Made by a program: the position numbers and the translations under genes. Under the pieces are notes generated by a model. That model was not told the DNA's origin. It saw only the letters and a program-made list of their open reading frames with translations, and searched no databases. A stretch of 64,000 bases of DNA from GCA-2686295 sp964402995 (GTDB lineage: Archaea > Nanobdellota > Nanobdellia > Woesearchaeales > GCA-2686295), in NCBI GenBank assembly GCA_964402995.1, contig CAYOEA010000002.1, forward strand, positions 62,001 through 126,000, read 5' to 3'. Shown here piece by piece: positions 34,518 through 43,978 of this stretch. How positions within the stretch are numbered: the stretch's first letter is position 1; the number at the start of each line of letters is the position of its first letter.

Positions 34518-34984
34518 TTAACTGAGTAGAATTAATTATTTGAACTTTGTATATTTTTAAGTTTAGTTTTTTTATTTTAATTATTGTTCTATATTATTTT
34601 TTGTTCTTATCATTTGTTATTTATTAAAATTTAGAAAATATCTTTTCTCCTCTTAATTATTTTTTAATTTTGATTCTTTTCACTTTTTTCTCCTTTAACC
34701 TCATTTAACTTCATTTAATTTTATTTAACTTAAATTATACATTTCATTCAAGTTTTCTTCTTGTTCATGATTATTTTGTTTAATATTTTTATTTTCTTCT
34801 TATTTTATTTTTATTTATGTTTCTTCACCATTTTCTTCTTTCTAAAACAATTCTTTTCCTTTTTTCTTTCTCTTCTTATTTCTCTTTTTCACATTTTTAT
34901 TTTATTAATATTTATTTTCTTCTTCTTTCTTATTATTTTATTTATCTTTATTTATCATTATTTATTCTCTTCTTCTTTTTTCTT

Positions 34985-35060
34985 TATTATTATTATATAA
35001 TATATATATATATATTATTTCTATATAGAAAATATATATATAATATATATAATGAAAAAA
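34985..35060. other. Probable DNA-unwinding element
   Basis: Almost pure A and T, with long alternating AT stretches and a near-palindromic centre around TATATAGAAAATATATA. It divides a T-rich left side from an A-rich right side. This is what an unwinding site would look like. Confidence 0.55.
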
Positions 35061-35187
35061 AGTTGAATAAAAATATATGTTGGAAAATATAGTTTGAAAA
35101 CACATAATTAATTTGTCGAGAATAAAATGAAGAAAAAAGGAATAAAAAAATAAAAATAAACAAACAACTTGAATTTTATTGAACATA

Positions 35188-35210
35188 TCTCCAAGAGAAA
35201 TGAGGGTGTG
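35188..35210 (+). promoter_or_regulatory. Weak ORB-like sequence in opposite orientation
   Basis: TCTCCAAGAGAAATGAGGG shares CCA, GAAAT and GGG with ORB spacing, on the plus strand. Opposed ORBs flanking an AT-rich element are known at other archaeal origins, but this match is poor. Confidence 0.3.
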
Positions 35211-35253
35211 TGTGTAGTATATGATTAATAATATATTTAGTGGTGACATAAGA

Positions 35254-35261
35254 TTTATAAA
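35254..35261 (+). promoter_or_regulatory. TATA box of orc1-polD operon
   Basis: TTTATAAA begins 30 bases before the orc1 ATG, predicting a leaderless mRNA. A GGAG at 35276-35279 would then not be transcribed, or a start further upstream is used. Confidence 0.5.
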
Positions 35262-35283
35262 CCTATGTTTCATTTGGAGATAA

Positions 35284-36516
35284 ATGTCAAAAAATAAATT
35301 AGGAAAATTCTTTGAAACATACCTTGAGAAAGATTCATTATTCTTAGATAAAGGCGCATTACAAGCTTCATACATGCCAGGAGAAATTCAACATAGAGAT
35401 GATCAAATTGAACAAATTGCAGGAATTTTAGCTCCAGTATTGAAATTAGATGTACCTTCAAATTTATTTATTTATGGGAAGACAGGAACTGGTAAAACTT
35501 TAACAGTAAAATATATTTCAGATCAAATGTTAAGTTTAGCAAAAGAAAAAAAATTACCTGTAGAAATATTATATTTAAATTGTAAATTAAAAAAAATTGC
35601 AGATACAGAATACAGGTTAATTGCAGAACTTGCAAGACATTTTGGAAAGGCAATACCTGCAACAGGACTTCCAACAGATGAAGTATACAACATATTCTAT
35701 AAAGCAGTAGATGAAAAAAAAAGAAATATTATTATTGTTTTAGATGAAATAGATGAATTAATTCGAAAAACAGGAAATGATTTAATATATAATTTAACAA
35801 GAATAAATACTTCACTTGTAAATTCAAAAGTTTCTCTAATTGGAATAAGTAATGTGTTGACATTTGTGAATGTATTAGATCCAAGAGTGAAATCTTCTTT
35901 AAGTGAAGAAGAAATAGTATTTCCACCATATAATGCAATACAAATTCAAAATATATTACGTTCAAGAGTTGAAAATGCGTTTGTAGAAAATGTAGTTGAA
36001 TCAGGAGTTGTTGAAAAATGTGCTGCTTATGCTGCAAGAGATCATGGTGATGCACGAAGAGCGCTTGAACTAATGAGAGTTGCAGGAGAACTTGCTGAAA
36101 GAAAGAATCAAAAAACTGTGATGATAGAAAATATTGATGATGCAGAAGATAAAATCGAAAAAGACAGAGTATTAGAAATAATCAAAAGTCAACCTAAACA
36201 ATTTCAAATAACATTATATGCTATTATGAAACATAAACCTAAAAATTCTAAAGATAAAATTTTCACAGGAGATATTTATGATAAGTATAAAGATATATGT
36301 TCAAGAGTTGGACTTAGACCTTTAACTCAAAGAAGAGTATCTGATATAATTGCAGAATTTGATATGCTTGGAATAATAAATTGTAGAGTATTATCAAAAG
36401 GAAGATATGGTAGAACAAGAGAAATAACACCATCAATACCTGAAAGTATGGAAATAAAAGCTTTAGAAATACTTGAAGAAGATTTGGAAATTAAAGGAAA
36501 AAATGAGTTATTCTGA
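35284..36516 (+). CDS. orc1: Origin-binding initiator Orc1/Cdc6
   Basis: AAA+ initiator that binds ORBs and loads MCM. 410 residues: Walker A GKTGTGKT at 65-72, Walker B IVLDEIDEL near 144-152, the LDPRVKSSLSEEEIVFPPYN region that includes sensor and initiator-specific motifs, and a C-terminal winged helix (RVGLRPLTQRRVSDIIAEFD). It lies directly beside the origin and in an operon with both PolD subunits. The last 14 bases overlap the DP1 start. Confidence 0.96.
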   Translation: MSKNKLGKFFETYLEKDSLFLDKGALQASYMPGEIQHRDDQIEQIAGILAPVLKLDVPSNLFIYGKTGTGKTLTVKYISDQMLSLAKEKKLPVEILYLNCKLKKIADTEYRLIAELARHFGKAIPATGLPTDEVYNIFYKAVDEKKRNIIIVLDEIDELIRKTGNDLIYNLTRINTSLVNSKVSLIGISNVLTFVNVLDPRVKSSLSEEEIVFPPYNAIQIQNILRSRVENAFVENVVESGVVEKCAAYAARDHGDARRALELMRVAGELAERKNQKTVMIENIDDAEDKIEKDRVLEIIKSQPKQFQITLYAIMKHKPKNSKDKIFTGDIYDKYKDICSRVGLRPLTQRRVSDIIAEFDMLGIINCRVLSKGRYGRTREITPSIPESMEIKALEILEEDLEIKGKNELF

Positions 36517-38086
36517 AAAAATAGCTGCATTACTTGAGCAAGGAATTTTACCTGATGAAAAATTGCTTAAGGAAGCAGAAGAAGAAATGAATAAAACCAC
36601 TTCTAATGAAGTGCAAACTTCAAACAATAAGGTAGATTTATCTACAACCCAAAATGAATCTGAATCTAAAGAAACTGAAGCAAACAATAGTAAAAGTGTT
36701 GATACGACAGAATCAAATGATTCTGAAGCTCAGAAAGAAAATTTTTCTGAAGCGCCAGAACCTGAAGGTCATGTTTCAGGAAAAGTTAAAATAGTGTATA
36801 ACTATGATAAAAAGCCAAAAAAAAGAACATATGCTGACTTTGTAAAATATTTTAATAATAGATTTAAATCGTTAGAAAAACTGATTAAATTAAGACCTGA
36901 ATTACAAGGTTTAATGTCAATAAATAAATTAAAATTTAAATCAGATAATGAACAAGTTTCAATAATTGGAATGATTAAATCAAAAGCTGAAACTAAGAAT
37001 GGACACATAATATTAACTGTTGAAGATTTAACAGGAGAAGTAAATGTTTTGATAAGTAAAAATAATGATGAATTATTACCTATTGGAAAAGATTTAGTGT
37101 TAGATGAAGTGGTTGGATTTGCTGGTTCTGCAGGAAATAATATAATTTTTGCAAGAGATTTAGTTTTTCCAGATGTTCCTTTAAGTAAAGAATTAAAAAA
37201 AGCTCCTGAAGAAGTTTATGCAGTGTTTATTAGTGATTTACATTTTGGTTCTAAAGAATTTTTACAAGGTGATTTTGAAAAATTTATTTCTTGGATGCAA
37301 GGATCATTAGGCTCTGAAGAACAAAAAAACATTATTAAAAAAACCAAATATTTATTTTTAGCAGGAGATTTAGTTGAAGGAGTTGGAGTTTATCCAGGTC
37401 AAGAAAATGATTTAATTTTAACTGATATAAAAGATCAATATAAAGAATTAGTTAAATATCTTAAAAAAATTCCTAATCATATAAAAATAATTATCAGTCC
37501 TGGAAATCATGATGCAGGAAGAATTGCAGAACCACAAGCAGCATTATGTAATGATTTTACTGAGTCTTTATCTGAATTAGATAATGCGATTTTAGTAAGT
37601 AATCCAGCAACATTAAATATTGAAAGTTCTAAAATTTTTTCAGGTTTAGATGTGTTAGTATATCATGGTTATTCTTTAATTTATTATGCAGATAATGTTC
37701 CAACTTTAAGAAATGCGGGCGGTCAAAAAAGAGTTGATTTAATTATGAAATTTCTTTTACAAAAAAGACATTTAGCACCAACTCATGAAGCTATAATGTA
37801 TGTTCCAGATGATGAAGAAGATCCTTTAGTAATAAATAAAATTCCTGATATTTTTGTAACAGGACATATACATAGAGCAATGGCTTCTCAATACAGAAAT
37901 ATTTCATTGTTAAACACTTCTTGTTGGGGTGACATAACTGAAGATCAAGAGAAACGTGGATTAGAACCTCAACCTGCAAGAGCTTTAGCTTTAAATTTAC
38001 AAACAAGAAAAGTAAAAATAGTTAATTTTTATTCAAGAAACATTGAACGAAAAGATGATTTAGAAGAGGAAAAATTAGATGGTTAG
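36503..38086 (+). CDS. polB: DNA polymerase D small subunit (DP1)
   Basis: Exonuclease/regulatory subunit of family D replicative polymerase. 527 residues from the ATG at 36503, which has an AAGGAA motif upstream; an earlier in-frame start lies inside orc1. Residues 1-100 form a low-complexity Ser/Glu/Asn region, then an OB fold, then the calcineurin-like phosphoesterase domain with ISDLHFGS, LAGDLVEG, SPGNHDAGR, VYHGYS and VTGHIH motifs, all metal-binding positions present. Overlaps DP2 by eight bases. Confidence 0.96.
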   Translation: MSYSEKIAALLEQGILPDEKLLKEAEEEMNKTTSNEVQTSNNKVDLSTTQNESESKETEANNSKSVDTTESNDSEAQKENFSEAPEPEGHVSGKVKIVYNYDKKPKKRTYADFVKYFNNRFKSLEKLIKLRPELQGLMSINKLKFKSDNEQVSIIGMIKSKAETKNGHIILTVEDLTGEVNVLISKNNDELLPIGKDLVLDEVVGFAGSAGNNIIFARDLVFPDVPLSKELKKAPEEVYAVFISDLHFGSKEFLQGDFEKFISWMQGSLGSEEQKNIIKKTKYLFLAGDLVEGVGVYPGQENDLILTDIKDQYKELVKYLKKIPNHIKIIISPGNHDAGRIAEPQAALCNDFTESLSELDNAILVSNPATLNIESSKIFSGLDVLVYHGYSLIYYADNVPTLRNAGGQKRVDLIMKFLLQKRHLAPTHEAIMYVPDDEEDPLVINKIPDIFVTGHIHRAMASQYRNISLLNTSCWGDITEDQEKRGLEPQPARALALNLQTRKVKIVNFYSRNIERKDDLEEEKLDG

Positions 38087-41000
38087 TTGTTCAAAAGACA
38101 TGCAAAAATATTTTGACAGTCTAAAAAATGGTTGTATGAAAGAGTTTAAAGTAGCTACTGAAGCCAGGAAAAAAAATTATGATCCACAACCTTTTGTAGA
38201 AACAACTCTTGCTGCAACAATGGCTGAAAGAGTTATTGGTCTTATTAGTGTTGTAGCTCCTCAAATAAAAAATACTGGCGCAGAAGCTAGAATTGAAGAA
38301 CTAGAAAATAAATATGGGGTTTTAGATATACGAGTTGCAATGTATATAGCTGAAGATGTAGCAAAACAAAAATTCTGTAAATTCAAAGATGAAAAAGAAG
38401 CAATAGAAGTTGGAATAAGAACAGGATTTACATATGTAACATTAGGTGTTGTAAGTAGTCCATTAGAAGGATTCACACATCTTGATTTTAAAGATAGAAA
38501 TGATGGTCAAGGAAAATATATGTGTATTTATTATTCTGGTCCAATAAGAAATGCTGGCGGAACAGCAGCTGCATGGTCTGTTGTAATTGCAGATTATTTA
38601 AGAGTTAAATTTGGCTATAAACCTTATGATCCAAATGAAAAGGAAATAAAAAGATGTCATGCAGAATTAGAAGATTATCATGAATGGATTACAAATTTAC
38701 AATACTTTCCATCAAAAGAAGAATCAGAATTTATGATGAAAAATATTCCGATAGAAATATCAGGCGATCCATCAGAAAAATATGAAGTTTCAAATGTTAA
38801 TTATAAAGATCTACCAAGAGTAAATACTAATAAATTAAGAAGTGGTTTTTGTTTACTTCATTCTAGTTGTTTGCCATTAAAAGCTCCAAAAGTATGGGCT
38901 AAAGTTAGTAATTGGAAAGAAGAAATGGGAATGGAACACTGGGGTTTTTTAGAAGAGTTTGTTAAACTTCAGAAAAAGATGAAATCTAAAGGTAAAAAAT
39001 CAAGTGATGATGGAAAAGTAGCACCTGATTTCACTTATATTAAAGATTTGGTGGCAGGAAGACCTGTATATGCTCATCCTATGGCTAAAGGTGGTTTTAG
39101 GCTACGTTATGGACGATCAAGAGTTTCAGGTTACTCAGGACAATCAGTACATCCTGCAACAATGCAAATATTAAATGGATATTTGGCAACAGGAACACAA
39201 TTAAAAGTTGAAAGACCTGGAAAAGCTGCAGCATATACAGTATGTAATGATTTAGATGGTCCTATTGTAAAATTAAAAAGTGGAGAAGTAATCTTTTTAG
39301 AAACAGAAGAACTAGCAATTAAACATAGAAAAGAAATTGAAACAATATTATTTTTAGGTGATTTCTTAATTTGTTATGGGGATTTTTTTGATAGAGCACA
39401 CCCATTAGTTCCTGCAGGATATTGTCCTGAATGGTGGATACTCGAACTTGAAAAATCTATTGTTAATATGTTTGGAACATTTGATTATGAAAAAGTTTCA
39501 GAAATAATAAATATTTCAGAAGCAAATATGAAAAAATTATTTGATTATCCAATGAGGGCAAAATTATCATTTAATGCATCAAAATCTTTATCTGAAACAT
39601 TCAATATACCTTTACATCCAAGATATATATATTATTGGGATTGTACAGAAAAAGAAGATTTTAAACTATTTTTAGAATGGTTTAAATTAGCTGAAATTAA
39701 AGAAAATAAAATAGTAATTAAAAATTCTGAATCAAAGAAAGTTTTAGAAGAAATAGGTATTCCACACACTTTAGTAAATAAAGAATTTGTTGTAATTGAA
39801 GGTGATGTTGCAAAAGCTGTAGAATACCAACTTTGTTTAGATGATAAATCTAAATTAGATATTGCTCTTGTAGAATTACAAAAAGAAGAATCAACAATTT
39901 TAGATTCTATAAATTTAATCAGTAAATTAAAACTTAGAGATAAAGGTGGAACTTTTGTTGGAGCTAGAATGGGCAGACCTGAAAAAGCAAAGATGAGAGA
40001 AATGACTGGCGGTCCTCATGGATTATTTCCAACAGGATTAGAAGGCGGAAGACTAAAATCATTTCAATCATGTTTAGATGCAGGAAAAGTAACTGCTGAT
40101 TTTGGAATTTATTATTGTGAATCTTGCAAAGAAGAATCATTATTTCCAAATTGTGATTGTGGTAAAAAAGCTAAAAAAATGAATTTTAGTAAATCACAAG
40201 GATATACTGAAGAAGATTTACCTGATGCTACAAGTTTCAAAAATAAAACAATAGAAATCAAACCATTATTTGATAAATGTCTTAAACATCTTAAAACAAA
40301 TATTTATCCAGATTTAATCAAAGGACCAAAAGGAACATTTAATCCACAACATGTTACAGAACATTTAATGAAAGCAATTCTTAGAGCAAAACATGGAATA
40401 AAAGTAAACAAAGATGGAACAACAAGATATGATGCATCAGAACTTCCAATAACACATTTCAAACCAAGAGAATTATTTGTAAGTGTAGAAAAATTAAAAG
40501 AATTAGGTTATGAAAAAGATATTCATAATAAAGAATTAGTTAATGATAATCAAGTATTAGAAATAAAACCACAAGATGTAATTTTACCATGTTCTCATGT
40601 TTCACCAAATGAAAAAGCAGATGAAATATTATTTCGAACAACAAAGTTTATTGATGAAATGTTAACTAAAATGTATGGTTTAAAACCATTTTATAATCTT
40701 AAAACAAAAGCAGATTTAGTAGGACAATTCATAGTGGGTTTGGCACCACATACTTCAGCAGGAATACTTGGTAGAATAATTGGATTTTCAAAAACACAAG
40801 CATTTTTTGCACATCCATTATATCATGCAGCAATGAGAAGGGATGTGGATGGGGATGAATCGTGCATGTTTTTATTAATGGATTGTTTCTTGAATTTCTC
40901 AAATAAATTTTTACCATCATCAAGAGGAAGTACTATGGATGCACCATTGGTATTAACTTACATATTAAATCCTACAGAAGTGGATGATATGGCATTTAAC

Positions 41001-41597
41001 GTGGATATTGTGTTCAAGTATCCTTTAGAATTATATGAAGGAGCTCAAAAACATATTATGCCATGGGATGTAAAAATTAAACAAGTAGGACAATTTTTGA
41101 ATACTCCACTTCAATATGAAGGATATGGATATACACACGAAACAACAAATCTTAACAAAGGAGTATTATGTTCTGCGTATAAATTATTACCAAGTATGAG
41201 GGAAAAGTTAGAAGGACAAATGGATCTTGCTGTTAAGATAAGAGCAGTTGATCAATCAGATGTTGCAAGACTTGTGATTGAAAAACATTTTATTAGAGAT
41301 ATCAAAGGAAATTTAAGAAAATTTTCCAGTCAAAAATTTAGATGTGTGGAATGTAATGAGAAATTTAGAAGACCACCACTCATAGGAAAATGTACTGCTT
41401 GCGGAGGAAAAATAATATTTACGATTTCAGAAGGATCAGTTGTTAAATACTTAGAACCAAGTATTAGTCTTGCAGAAAAATATCAACCTGGAAAATATTT
41501 AATTCAAACATTAGAATTAACTAAACGAAGGATTGAAGATATGTTTGGAAGAGATGCAGAAAGACAAGAAGGTCTTGGTAAATGGTTTGATGGATAA
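38079..41597 (+). CDS. polC: DNA polymerase D large subunit (DP2)
   Basis: Catalytic subunit of family D polymerase, 1172 residues in one uninterrupted chain, with no intein. The double-psi barrel active site has D922, D924 and D926 in RRDVDGDES, close to the NxDGD of Pyrococcus. ARMGRPEKAKMREM and YYSGPIRNAGGTAAAWSV are further signatures. A C-terminal zinc finger shows CVEC and CTAC pairs. The order orc1-DP1-DP2 is common at archaeal origins. Confidence 0.97.
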   Translation: MVSCSKDMQKYFDSLKNGCMKEFKVATEARKKNYDPQPFVETTLAATMAERVIGLISVVAPQIKNTGAEARIEELENKYGVLDIRVAMYIAEDVAKQKFCKFKDEKEAIEVGIRTGFTYVTLGVVSSPLEGFTHLDFKDRNDGQGKYMCIYYSGPIRNAGGTAAAWSVVIADYLRVKFGYKPYDPNEKEIKRCHAELEDYHEWITNLQYFPSKEESEFMMKNIPIEISGDPSEKYEVSNVNYKDLPRVNTNKLRSGFCLLHSSCLPLKAPKVWAKVSNWKEEMGMEHWGFLEEFVKLQKKMKSKGKKSSDDGKVAPDFTYIKDLVAGRPVYAHPMAKGGFRLRYGRSRVSGYSGQSVHPATMQILNGYLATGTQLKVERPGKAAAYTVCNDLDGPIVKLKSGEVIFLETEELAIKHRKEIETILFLGDFLICYGDFFDRAHPLVPAGYCPEWWILELEKSIVNMFGTFDYEKVSEIINISEANMKKLFDYPMRAKLSFNASKSLSETFNIPLHPRYIYYWDCTEKEDFKLFLEWFKLAEIKENKIVIKNSESKKVLEEIGIPHTLVNKEFVVIEGDVAKAVEYQLCLDDKSKLDIALVELQKEESTILDSINLISKLKLRDKGGTFVGARMGRPEKAKMREMTGGPHGLFPTGLEGGRLKSFQSCLDAGKVTADFGIYYCESCKEESLFPNCDCGKKAKKMNFSKSQGYTEEDLPDATSFKNKTIEIKPLFDKCLKHLKTNIYPDLIKGPKGTFNPQHVTEHLMKAILRAKHGIKVNKDGTTRYDASELPITHFKPRELFVSVEKLKELGYEKDIHNKELVNDNQVLEIKPQDVILPCSHVSPNEKADEILFRTTKFIDEMLTKMYGLKPFYNLKTKADLVGQFIVGLAPHTSAGILGRIIGFSKTQAFFAHPLYHAAMRRDVDGDESCMFLLMDCFLNFSNKFLPSSRGSTMDAPLVLTYILNPTEVDDMAFNVDIVFKYPLELYEGAQKHIMPWDVKIKQVGQFLNTPLQYEGYGYTHETTNLNKGVLCSAYKLLPSMREKLEGQMDLAVKIRAVDQSDVARLVIEKHFIRDIKGNLRKFSSQKFRCVECNEKFRRPPLIGKCTACGGKIIFTISEGSVVKYLEPSISLAEKYQPGKYLIQTLELTKRRIEDMFGRDAERQEGLGKWFDG

Positions 41598-41612
41598 TTT
41601 TTTTAATAAGAA

Positions 41613-41906
41613 TTAATTGTTTAATATAATTTGAGCAAAAGGAACATTTGCAATTTTCATTGTTTCTTCAACATAACCAATTTTTTTAAGTAAAGTAACA
41701 ATTTTTTCTCCTACAACATTTAAGTGACTTGCTTTTTTAATAAAATTTAATGTTGTTTCTTCATCCATTTCTTCACCTTTATAAAAATCAGAAGTTAAAT
41801 CTAAAATTTTATTTCCTTCAACAATCTCTTTATTGATTATTTCTTTATCTACAACAGAAATAATGTTTCCAGAGTTTTCAGAATCATGTATTTTAACGAT
41901 AAACAT
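41613..41906 (-). CDS. DUF424 family protein
   Basis: Short archaeal protein matching DUF424: FIVKIHDSENSGNIISVVDK, FYKGEEMDEE, NVVGEKIVTLLKKIGYVEE and NVPFAQIIL. Function unknown; DUF424 is often found next to translation or tRNA genes. The ATG at 41906 is preferred over a frame extension into aIF2-beta; it starts two bases after that stop. Confidence 0.85.
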   Translation of the reverse strand: MFIVKIHDSENSGNIISVVDKEIINKEIVEGNKILDLTSDFYKGEEMDEETTLNFIKKASHLNVVGEKIVTLLKKIGYVEETMKIANVPFAQIILNN

Positions 41907-41908
41907 TT

Positions 41909-42316
41909 TTAAAATTTTGAATAGAAACTTGCTTTTGCACCACATGCTTGACATTTAAGAATATAAGTTGTACCTTCTTTACTAAGTTTTGAATCAGGTT
42001 TACCACATTCTTTACAAATAACAAATGTTTCAGCATACTCGTTAATTTTTTCATTAATTTTTGAAGCAGAAATTTTAGCACCAAAAATAATTGAATCTTT
42101 TCTTAATTCTCCAGGTGTTGCTAATTCCTTAAGAACAAATCTTAGAATATGTTGAGGTTTTCTACGAAGAGTTTTTGAAATTTCTCCAAAGTTATTAACA
42201 ACAGTTTTGTTACCTTCAATATGTCCTTTAACTTTCGGGATGTTAAACCTTTCAGTTTCTATAGATACATCAGGCATCTGTTCTTTTCCTCTTTTAAGCA
42301 TTTCCTCATAATTCAT
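41909..42316 (-). CDS. Translation initiation factor 2, beta subunit
   Basis: aIF2-beta, part of the ternary-complex factor that brings initiator tRNA. 135 residues: MLKRGKEQMPD near the N-terminus, the alpha/beta core (KTVVNNFGEISKTLRRKPQH) and a zinc ribbon with CKEC and CQAC. A TATA-like box at 42339-42346 lies 30 bases before the ATG (leaderless). DUF424 follows in the same operon. Confidence 0.95.
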   Translation of the reverse strand: MNYEEMLKRGKEQMPDVSIETERFNIPKVKGHIEGNKTVVNNFGEISKTLRRKPQHILRFVLKELATPGELRKDSIIFGAKISASKINEKINEYAETFVICKECGKPDSKLSKEGTTYILKCQACGAKASFYSKF

Positions 42317-42402
42317 AATATTTAGGAAAGGATGTCGTTATTTAAATCTTTTCTAAGAAATTATTTTAAAATAGGTAAAATAACTATTTTCTTTCAGAAA
42401 AG

Positions 42403-42410
42403 TTTTTAAA
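42403..42410 (+). promoter_or_regulatory. TATA box of SpoIIM-like gene
   Basis: TTTTTAAA begins 31 bases before the ATG at 42434, so the mRNA is probably leaderless. Confidence 0.45.
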
Positions 42411-42433
42411 ATGTGCAAGTCAAAAATAAGTAA

Positions 42434-43285
42434 ATGGTAGTAGAAGCAATACTTAATCCTTTCAAAGCGGAAAAAACTCCTTGGAAAATGATTTTATTAG
42501 GTTTCTTTTACTGTTCTATATCTATATTAATTGCATTAACAATTTTTAGAAGTCAATCCAGTATGATAATGGTTTTTCTTACAGTCATGGCATGTTTTCC
42601 ATTAGTATATAATACTATAAAGATGGAAGAAAAAAAAGATTTAGGAGATTTAAAGGAAAAAACTCTTTTAAAAGAACATTCAAAAGCGTTAATGGTATTC
42701 ATGGCTTTATTTTTAGGTGTTGCACTTGCTTGTACTTTATGGTATGTTGTTTTACCAACAGACACAGTTTCAATATTATTTCAAACACAATCAGATACAA
42801 TATCAAGCATTAATTCAAAAGTAACAGGACATCAAATCGCGCTTGGAAGTCATTTTTTATCTATATTCTTAAACAATATTTACGTGTTAATTTTATGTAT
42901 AGTTTTATCATTTGTATATGGTTCAGGTGCAATATTTATTCTTACATGGAACGCTTCAGTGATAGGTGTTGCAATGGGTAATTTTATACGTTCAAATTTA
43001 GCATATTATTCTACATTGATAGGCTTTGAAAAAGTAGGACAATATTTTCAAGTTATATCGATAGGTTTACTCAAATATGTAATTCATGGTATACCAGAAA
43101 TATTAGCTTATTTTGTTGCAGGCCTTGCAGGTGGAATAATTTCTGTTGCTGTAATTAGACATGATTTTGGAACAAGAAAATTTGATCATATAATTTTAGA
43201 TGCAGCAGATTTATTATTATTAAGTCTATTCTTATTATTTATTGCAGGATTATTAGAAGTGTTTGTAACGCCATTAATATTTTAA
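42434..43285 (+). CDS. SpoIIM-like (DUF95) integral membrane protein
   Basis: 283 residues with about six membrane helices. The typical SpoIIM block is present: FLNNIYVLILCIVLSFVYGS, then GAIFILTWNASVIGVAMGNF, then GIPEILAYFVAGLAGG. In Bacillus the family works in engulfment; in archaea the role is unknown. The N-terminus (AILNPFKAEKTPWKMILLGF) resembles other DPANN members from memory. Flanked by divergent aIF2-beta and convergent OB-fold genes. Confidence 0.85.
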   Translation: MVVEAILNPFKAEKTPWKMILLGFFYCSISILIALTIFRSQSSMIMVFLTVMACFPLVYNTIKMEEKKDLGDLKEKTLLKEHSKALMVFMALFLGVALACTLWYVVLPTDTVSILFQTQSDTISSINSKVTGHQIALGSHFLSIFLNNIYVLILCIVLSFVYGSGAIFILTWNASVIGVAMGNFIRSNLAYYSTLIGFEKVGQYFQVISIGLLKYVIHGIPEILAYFVAGLAGGIISVAVIRHDFGTRKFDHIILDAADLLLLSLFLLFIAGLLEVFVTPLIF

Positions 43286-43303
43286 TTTTTAGAAATAAGT
43301 TTC

Positions 43304-43969
43304 TTATAATGATTTAACAATACCCGGTTTAATTTCAAAGATTTCACCTTCTTCAATTAATTGAGTTATAGTATTATTTGTAAGATTAGAATCAATTTGT
43401 TTTAGAATATCATCAATTCTAACCCCTGATCCAGAGTCAAGTTTAATGATTTTGTTAATTATTTGCTCAGCTAAAGATAATATTTTTTTATTTTCTGTTT
43501 CTTTATTGCTTGGCATTATTTTTTCTTTTTCTTCTTGAACAGTTTCAATGTTTTGAACTGGTTTTTCTTCTTGAATAATATTTTCTGGAGAAATTCTTTT
43601 TACATTTTTTAACTCAAGTAAACGAAGTTGAGCCCATTTAGGATTTTGAATTTGTTTTACTATTTCAGGAAAAATAAATTTTTGTTCATTAAATTCTCTT
43701 GGTCTTCCAACTACTAAAACCAATACACCTGTATTAATATGAGGAAAACCTTTTCCTTCAAAATCACGTAATTGAATTGAGGCAGAACCATCATCAATTA
43801 TGAGCCCTTTATTTTCATTATTAATAACAACACCAATAATATTTATTCTAGAAATACGACCAAGAGCAGTTTCAAGATAATTTGCTTCCCAACCTTCACG
43901 TTTTATATATCTTCCATTAACAACATCTAAGATTTTACATTTAATTGCAGTTTCTCTTTTAATTGCCAT
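43304..43969 (-). CDS. OB-fold nucleic-acid-binding protein, RPA2/Stn1-like
   Basis: 221 residues: an N-terminal OB fold (RISRINIIGVVINNENKGLI; DDGSASIQLRDFEG; VLVLVVGRPREF) followed by an acidic linker and a C-terminal winged-helix-like part (IDDILKQI...TITQLIEEGEIFEIKPG). That matches RPA32 architecture. It is 9 bases downstream of mcm, so it is probably made together with the helicase and binds single-stranded DNA at forks. Confidence 0.75.
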   Translation of the reverse strand: MAIKRETAIKCKILDVVNGRYIKREGWEANYLETALGRISRINIIGVVINNENKGLIIDDGSASIQLRDFEGKGFPHINTGVLVLVVGRPREFNEQKFIFPEIVKQIQNPKWAQLRLLELKNVKRISPENIIQEEKPVQNIETVQEEKEKIMPSNKETENKKILSLAEQIINKIIKLDSGSGVRIDDILKQIDSNLTNNTITQLIEEGEIFEIKPGIVKSL

Positions 43970-43978
43970 TTTTTAAAT

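Larger units (their letters stand above)
34246..35253. other. Replication origin region (oriC)
   Basis: The gap between TrmB paralogue 2 and orc1, about 1 kb with no credible gene. It holds two archaeal Origin Recognition Box-like motifs (34357-34376, 34505-34517), a possible third in the opposite direction (35188-35210), a tandem 20-base repeat between the first two, a long T-rich tract (about 34540-35000) and a run of alternating A and T (about 34997-35051) fit for unwinding. It adjoins orc1, and flanking genes point away on both sides. Long frames here are low-complexity artefacts. Confidence 0.85.

Noticed and set aside
34761..35092. Open frames rich in Phe, Leu, Ile and Tyr in the origin gap
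   Set aside because: They come from the T-rich tract; the residues are low-complexity, frames overlap each other and no start signal is present.
38079..41597. Possible intein in PolD large subunit
   Set aside because: The chain has normal length and no splice-junction motifs or inserted block.
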